64,000 nucleotides of DNA, from contig NZ_JACDNP010000001.1 in NCBI RefSeq assembly GCF_013839425.1, positions 484,301-548,300 of the forward strand, in the 5' to 3' direction. Shown piece after piece: positions 61,662-64,000 of this stretch. A model generated the notes under the pieces. That model ran no database searches. It was not told the DNA's origin and worked only from the letters and a program-made list of their open reading frames with translations. The stretch comes from Halorhabdus salina (GTDB taxonomy: Archaea > Halobacteriota > Halobacteria > Halobacteriales > Haloarculaceae). Positions within the stretch are counted from its first letter, which is position 1. Every line of letters begins with the position of its first letter. The position numbers were made by a program, and so were the translations under genes.

Positions 61662-63008
61662 ATGGCTGCTGAGCAGGTCGGCACGAATGTTCCACGCGGG
61701 GAGTTCGACTTCGATTGTCACCCCACGAGCGATCAGCACTTCGAGAACGCCCTCCGGAAAGCACGCGACGGCGACCAGTTGACCGTCGCGGACGCGATCG
61801 AATTACTGACGACCGGCTCCGGGCGCGACGGAATCGACCGCGAGCGCAAGGAAGCCGTCCTGGAAGCGGCCGATCGCCGCCGTGCCGAAGTCGTCGGCGA
61901 GGAGGTCACGGTCGTTGCGAACCTCAACAACAACGTCACGACCGCCTGTGACACCGGGTGTCTGTTCTGTAACTTCAAGGATAGCGCCGAGCAGTTCCGT
62001 GCCGACCGACCGGACGATCACGGCGGCTTCACGAAGACCCCAGCTGAGTCCCGGCAGATCGTCGAAGACGCCCTTGAACGCGGGATCTACGAGGTAACAT
62101 CCGTCTCGGGATTGCACCCCGCCTTCGCGCTGGACGACGCACATCGCGAACTCCTCGAATCGAGTGCTGCCGAGGAGCTGAACTACCGGTCACCCGAAGC
62201 CTACAGGACCGATCCGGGCACGTACGTCGACCAGATCGATGCCATGTCCGTCGGCGGCGTCCACGTCCACTCGATGACGCCCGAGGAGGCCGCCCACGCT
62301 CGCCGCGGGACCGACCGGACGTATCAGAATATCTACCGTCGCCTGCAGGACGCGGGGCTGGACAGCGTGCCCGGGACCGCCGCCGAAATCCTCGTCGACG
62401 AGGTTCGGGATGTGATCTGTCCCGCGAAGATTGACACTGACGACTGGCTCGCGGCGATGGAAGCCGCCGCCACCGTCGGGCTTGACGTCACGTCGACGAT
62501 CATGTACGGCCACGTCGAGAACGAGGCCCACCGGGCGATCCACCTGAAGCGGATCCGCGACCTGCAGGACCGGACGGGTGCGATCGCCGAGTTCGTCCCG
62601 CTCTCTTTCGTCCACCCGAACACGCCACTGGCCGAGAACGGGATGGTCGAGAGTGGTGCCACCCGGGCCGAAGACGAACTCATGATCGCTGTCTCGCGGT
62701 TGTTTCTGGACAATATCGAGCACATCCAGTCCTCCTGGGTCAAATACGGCGACGAGTTCGGCCTGAAACTACTCTCCTGTGGGGCCGATGACTTCATGGG
62801 GACGATCCTCTCTGAGGAAATCACCGCTCGGGCAGGTGGAGACTTCGGGCAATACCGCTCGTTTGGAGACTACGAGGAGTTGATCAGCTCGATCGGACGC
62901 GTTCCCGTCGAGCGCTCGACGGACTACCGACAGCGCGAACCGATCCACGGCGAGCCGCCGGGACCCCGACTCGGCCCGCAAGCCGACGGAACCCCGCTGA
63001 TCGAGTGA
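61662..63008 (+). CDS. cofH: FO synthase subunit 2 CofH (radical SAM)
   Basis: 448 aa. NNNVTTACDTGCLFC gives the CxxxCxxC cluster (96, 100, 103); PAKIDTDDWLAAMEAAATVGLDVTSTIMYGH and SFVHPNTPL fit CofH. Works with CofG to make FO, the chromophore of F420. Haloarchaeal-type insert SGLHPAFALDD. Confidence 0.92.
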   Translation: MAAEQVGTNVPRGEFDFDCHPTSDQHFENALRKARDGDQLTVADAIELLTTGSGRDGIDRERKEAVLEAADRRRAEVVGEEVTVVANLNNNVTTACDTGCLFCNFKDSAEQFRADRPDDHGGFTKTPAESRQIVEDALERGIYEVTSVSGLHPAFALDDAHRELLESSAAEELNYRSPEAYRTDPGTYVDQIDAMSVGGVHVHSMTPEEAAHARRGTDRTYQNIYRRLQDAGLDSVPGTAAEILVDEVRDVICPAKIDTDDWLAAMEAAATVGLDVTSTIMYGHVENEAHRAIHLKRIRDLQDRTGAIAEFVPLSFVHPNTPLAENGMVESGATRAEDELMIAVSRLFLDNIEHIQSSWVKYGDEFGLKLLSCGADDFMGTILSEEITARAGGDFGQYRSFGDYEELISSIGRVPVERSTDYRQREPIHGEPPGPRLGPQADGTPLIE

Positions 63009-63041
63009 TCGACGGGAGACAGGACACGTCGAGTGCCTCGC

Positions 63042-63482
63042 TTACCCGGGAAGGTCGCTCGAACACTGCTTACAGTACGTGAACGAGCGATCGTTCCTCG
63101 CCCCACACACGGGGCAACGGACTTCGTCGTGGCCACTGGGTCCGTCACCAGTCGACTCGCTCTCGTCCGGCTGTTCGGGCGGGATCTGATAGCCCAGTTC
63201 TTCGAGTTTCGACTGTTCGGGCCCCTGATTTTGGGCCATCTGAATCGGTCCCATGCCGCTCCCAACAGACCCGCCGCTTTTCCTGCTGAGCAAGCCACCG
63301 AGACCGAAGAGGATGACACTCACCACGAGGGCGACCATGTCGCCAGTCGTCAACGCTGCCAACGACAGATCAGGCGAACCGACGACTCTCAGTACGACGA
63401 CCAGAAACAGGAGCATGCCAGCGAAGTAACTCAGGAGCGCAGCCCCCTGCCAGATCAATTGCTTCCGGAGTGACTCGCGCAT
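63042..63482 (-). CDS. Membrane protein with C-terminal zinc ribbon
   Basis: 146 aa from MRESLRKQLI. Two helices (ALLSYFAGMLLFLVVVLRVV and DMVALVVSVILFGLGGLL), a linker, then CPVCGARND and YCKQCSSDL. Common small haloarchaeal type; function unknown. Confidence 0.8.
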   Translation of the reverse strand: MRESLRKQLIWQGAALLSYFAGMLLFLVVVLRVVGSPDLSLAALTTGDMVALVVSVILFGLGGLLSRKSGGSVGSGMGPIQMAQNQGPEQSKLEELGYQIPPEQPDESESTGDGPSGHDEVRCPVCGARNDRSFTYCKQCSSDLPG

Positions 63483-63564
63483 ACGTGTGCTAATGGCGCC
63501 GATGCGTATCAACGTATGTCCCGGTCAAGCCGTCTCATACGGAAATACTCGACACGAATCCGTA

Positions 63565-63870
63565 TCAGACGTCGTTGTCCCCGATTACCGACCGAAACCT
63601 CTCTCCAGCGTCGTCCTCGGCCCGAGTCGCCTCCAGCACCGGATCTCCGAGCCACTGCTCGTCGACGTATCGAACGTAGACCGGCAGTCGCTCACATAGG
63701 GGGACGCCCGCCGAATCGGCGATCGTCTCCAGCATCACGCCCATGCTGGCGTTGACGTCAGCGACCTGAGCCATCTGCTCGCGAGTCTGATCGCCAGGAT
63801 TGGCGTGCGGGAGGAGTCCCTCGTCAAGCGCAATCTCACAGGCCTCACGGAGATAGGAGTGAATAGAGTT
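63565..63870 (-). pseudogene. cofG: Decayed cofG (FO synthase subunit 1)
   Basis: The frame reads IHSYLREACEIALDEGLLPHANPG and TREQMAQVADVNASMGVMLET, unmistakably CofG, then jumps to the C-terminal part AGVPLCERLPVYVRYVDEQWL ... RSVIGDND. The N-terminal part with the radical SAM cysteines and about 150 central residues are missing. Stop codon upstream of the homology. A working cofG would have to lie elsewhere if F420 is made. Confidence 0.7.
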
Positions 63871-64000
63871 TCTTCGGGTGAATCGTGAAGTATCTCAACG
63901 AACTGGTCGTGCTGTTCATCAACTTAGTTGCTAGTGGATAATTATATTATAAATGGATATTGGAATGGAATGATAAAATATATAAATGGAGGATGTGAGT
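63871..64000. other. A+T-rich end of the window, probable insertion boundary
   Basis: Composition falls sharply (about 63930 onward is mostly A and T), exactly where the cofG remnant begins. A short plus-strand piece (VKYLNELVVLFINLVASG, 63886-63942) may be insertion-sequence debris. Confidence 0.4.

Noticed and set aside
44116..63482. Looked for unusual insertions within the chromosomal core genes
   Set aside because: Apart from the metzincin-like gene, the peroxiredoxin tail and the decayed pieces listed, gene lengths and motifs are normal for their families.

Overview
The window is haloarchaeal DNA (class Halobacteria). The coding strands encode very acidic, Asp/Glu-rich proteins. The right-hand third carries archaeal informational genes (ribosomal proteins L39e, L31e, LX/L18a and L40e, IF6, prefoldin alpha, FtsY, Tsr3) together with F420 biosynthesis (CofH). 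I cannot name the genus from sequence alone.

Three blocks are visible. (1) About 1-24.7 kb is a defence-rich accessory region. It opens with a truncated hydrolase/PKD exoprotein and a multi-spanning membrane protein. Next come a DUF1998-type helicase, a SNF2 helicase with an overlapping coiled-coil/zinc partner, a divergent 1068-aa AAA ATPase, a GmrSD-type (DUF262/DUF1524) nuclease, a 93-aa protein and a DUF1156-type Zn-ribbon adenine methylase. These are followed by a CxxC protein, an HhH-GPD glycosylase-like protein, a second GmrSD-type nuclease, two small unknowns and an McrB-McrC pair. The ATPase + DUF1156 methylase + SNF2 combination matches a predicted restriction-modification-like system known from comparative genomics of defence islands; the two GmrSD enzymes and McrBC are type IV (modification-dependent) restriction systems.

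(2) About 24.7-40.7 kb looks like an integrated mobile element, with nearly all genes on the minus strand. It has a small serine recombinase, small membrane proteins, four consecutive tiny acidic paralogues sharing an ADTPDxDPR core, and a membrane/coiled-coil gene interrupted at a G9 tract. It also has a seven-gene chain of overlapping ORFs that includes a 1068-aa Zn-ribbon/winged-helix protein, a candidate replication origin bounded by a perfect 22-bp inverted repeat, a regulator/nuclease-like gene, a protein with a resolvase-type DNA-binding tail, and a tyrosine integrase. Beyond the integrase lie three covarying hairpin repeats ending in a tRNA-3'-end-like sequence. No capsid, spike or packaging genes are recognisable, so I call it an integrative element rather than a virus. 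Several non-coding repeat families (two homologous 150-bp elements, a 3 x ~180-200 bp array, shared promoter and operator motifs) are spread through it.

(3) About 40.7-64 kb begins with an AbrB-PIN toxin-antitoxin pair and then becomes ordinary chromosome: a Tat lipoprotein, DUF424, a TPR protein, ThpR, a ZIP transporter, and the compact rpl39e-rpl31e-eif6 / rplX-pfdA-ftsY translation and targeting operons. These are followed by a LemA-GIDE membrane pair facing a metzincin-like membrane protein whose zinc ligands are lost, then NTF2-like, peroxiredoxin, Tsr3, enolase-superfamily, L40e, MBL hydrolase, CPA antiporter, CaCA exchanger, MATE and CofH genes. The window ends in a decayed cofG remnant next to AT-rich DNA.
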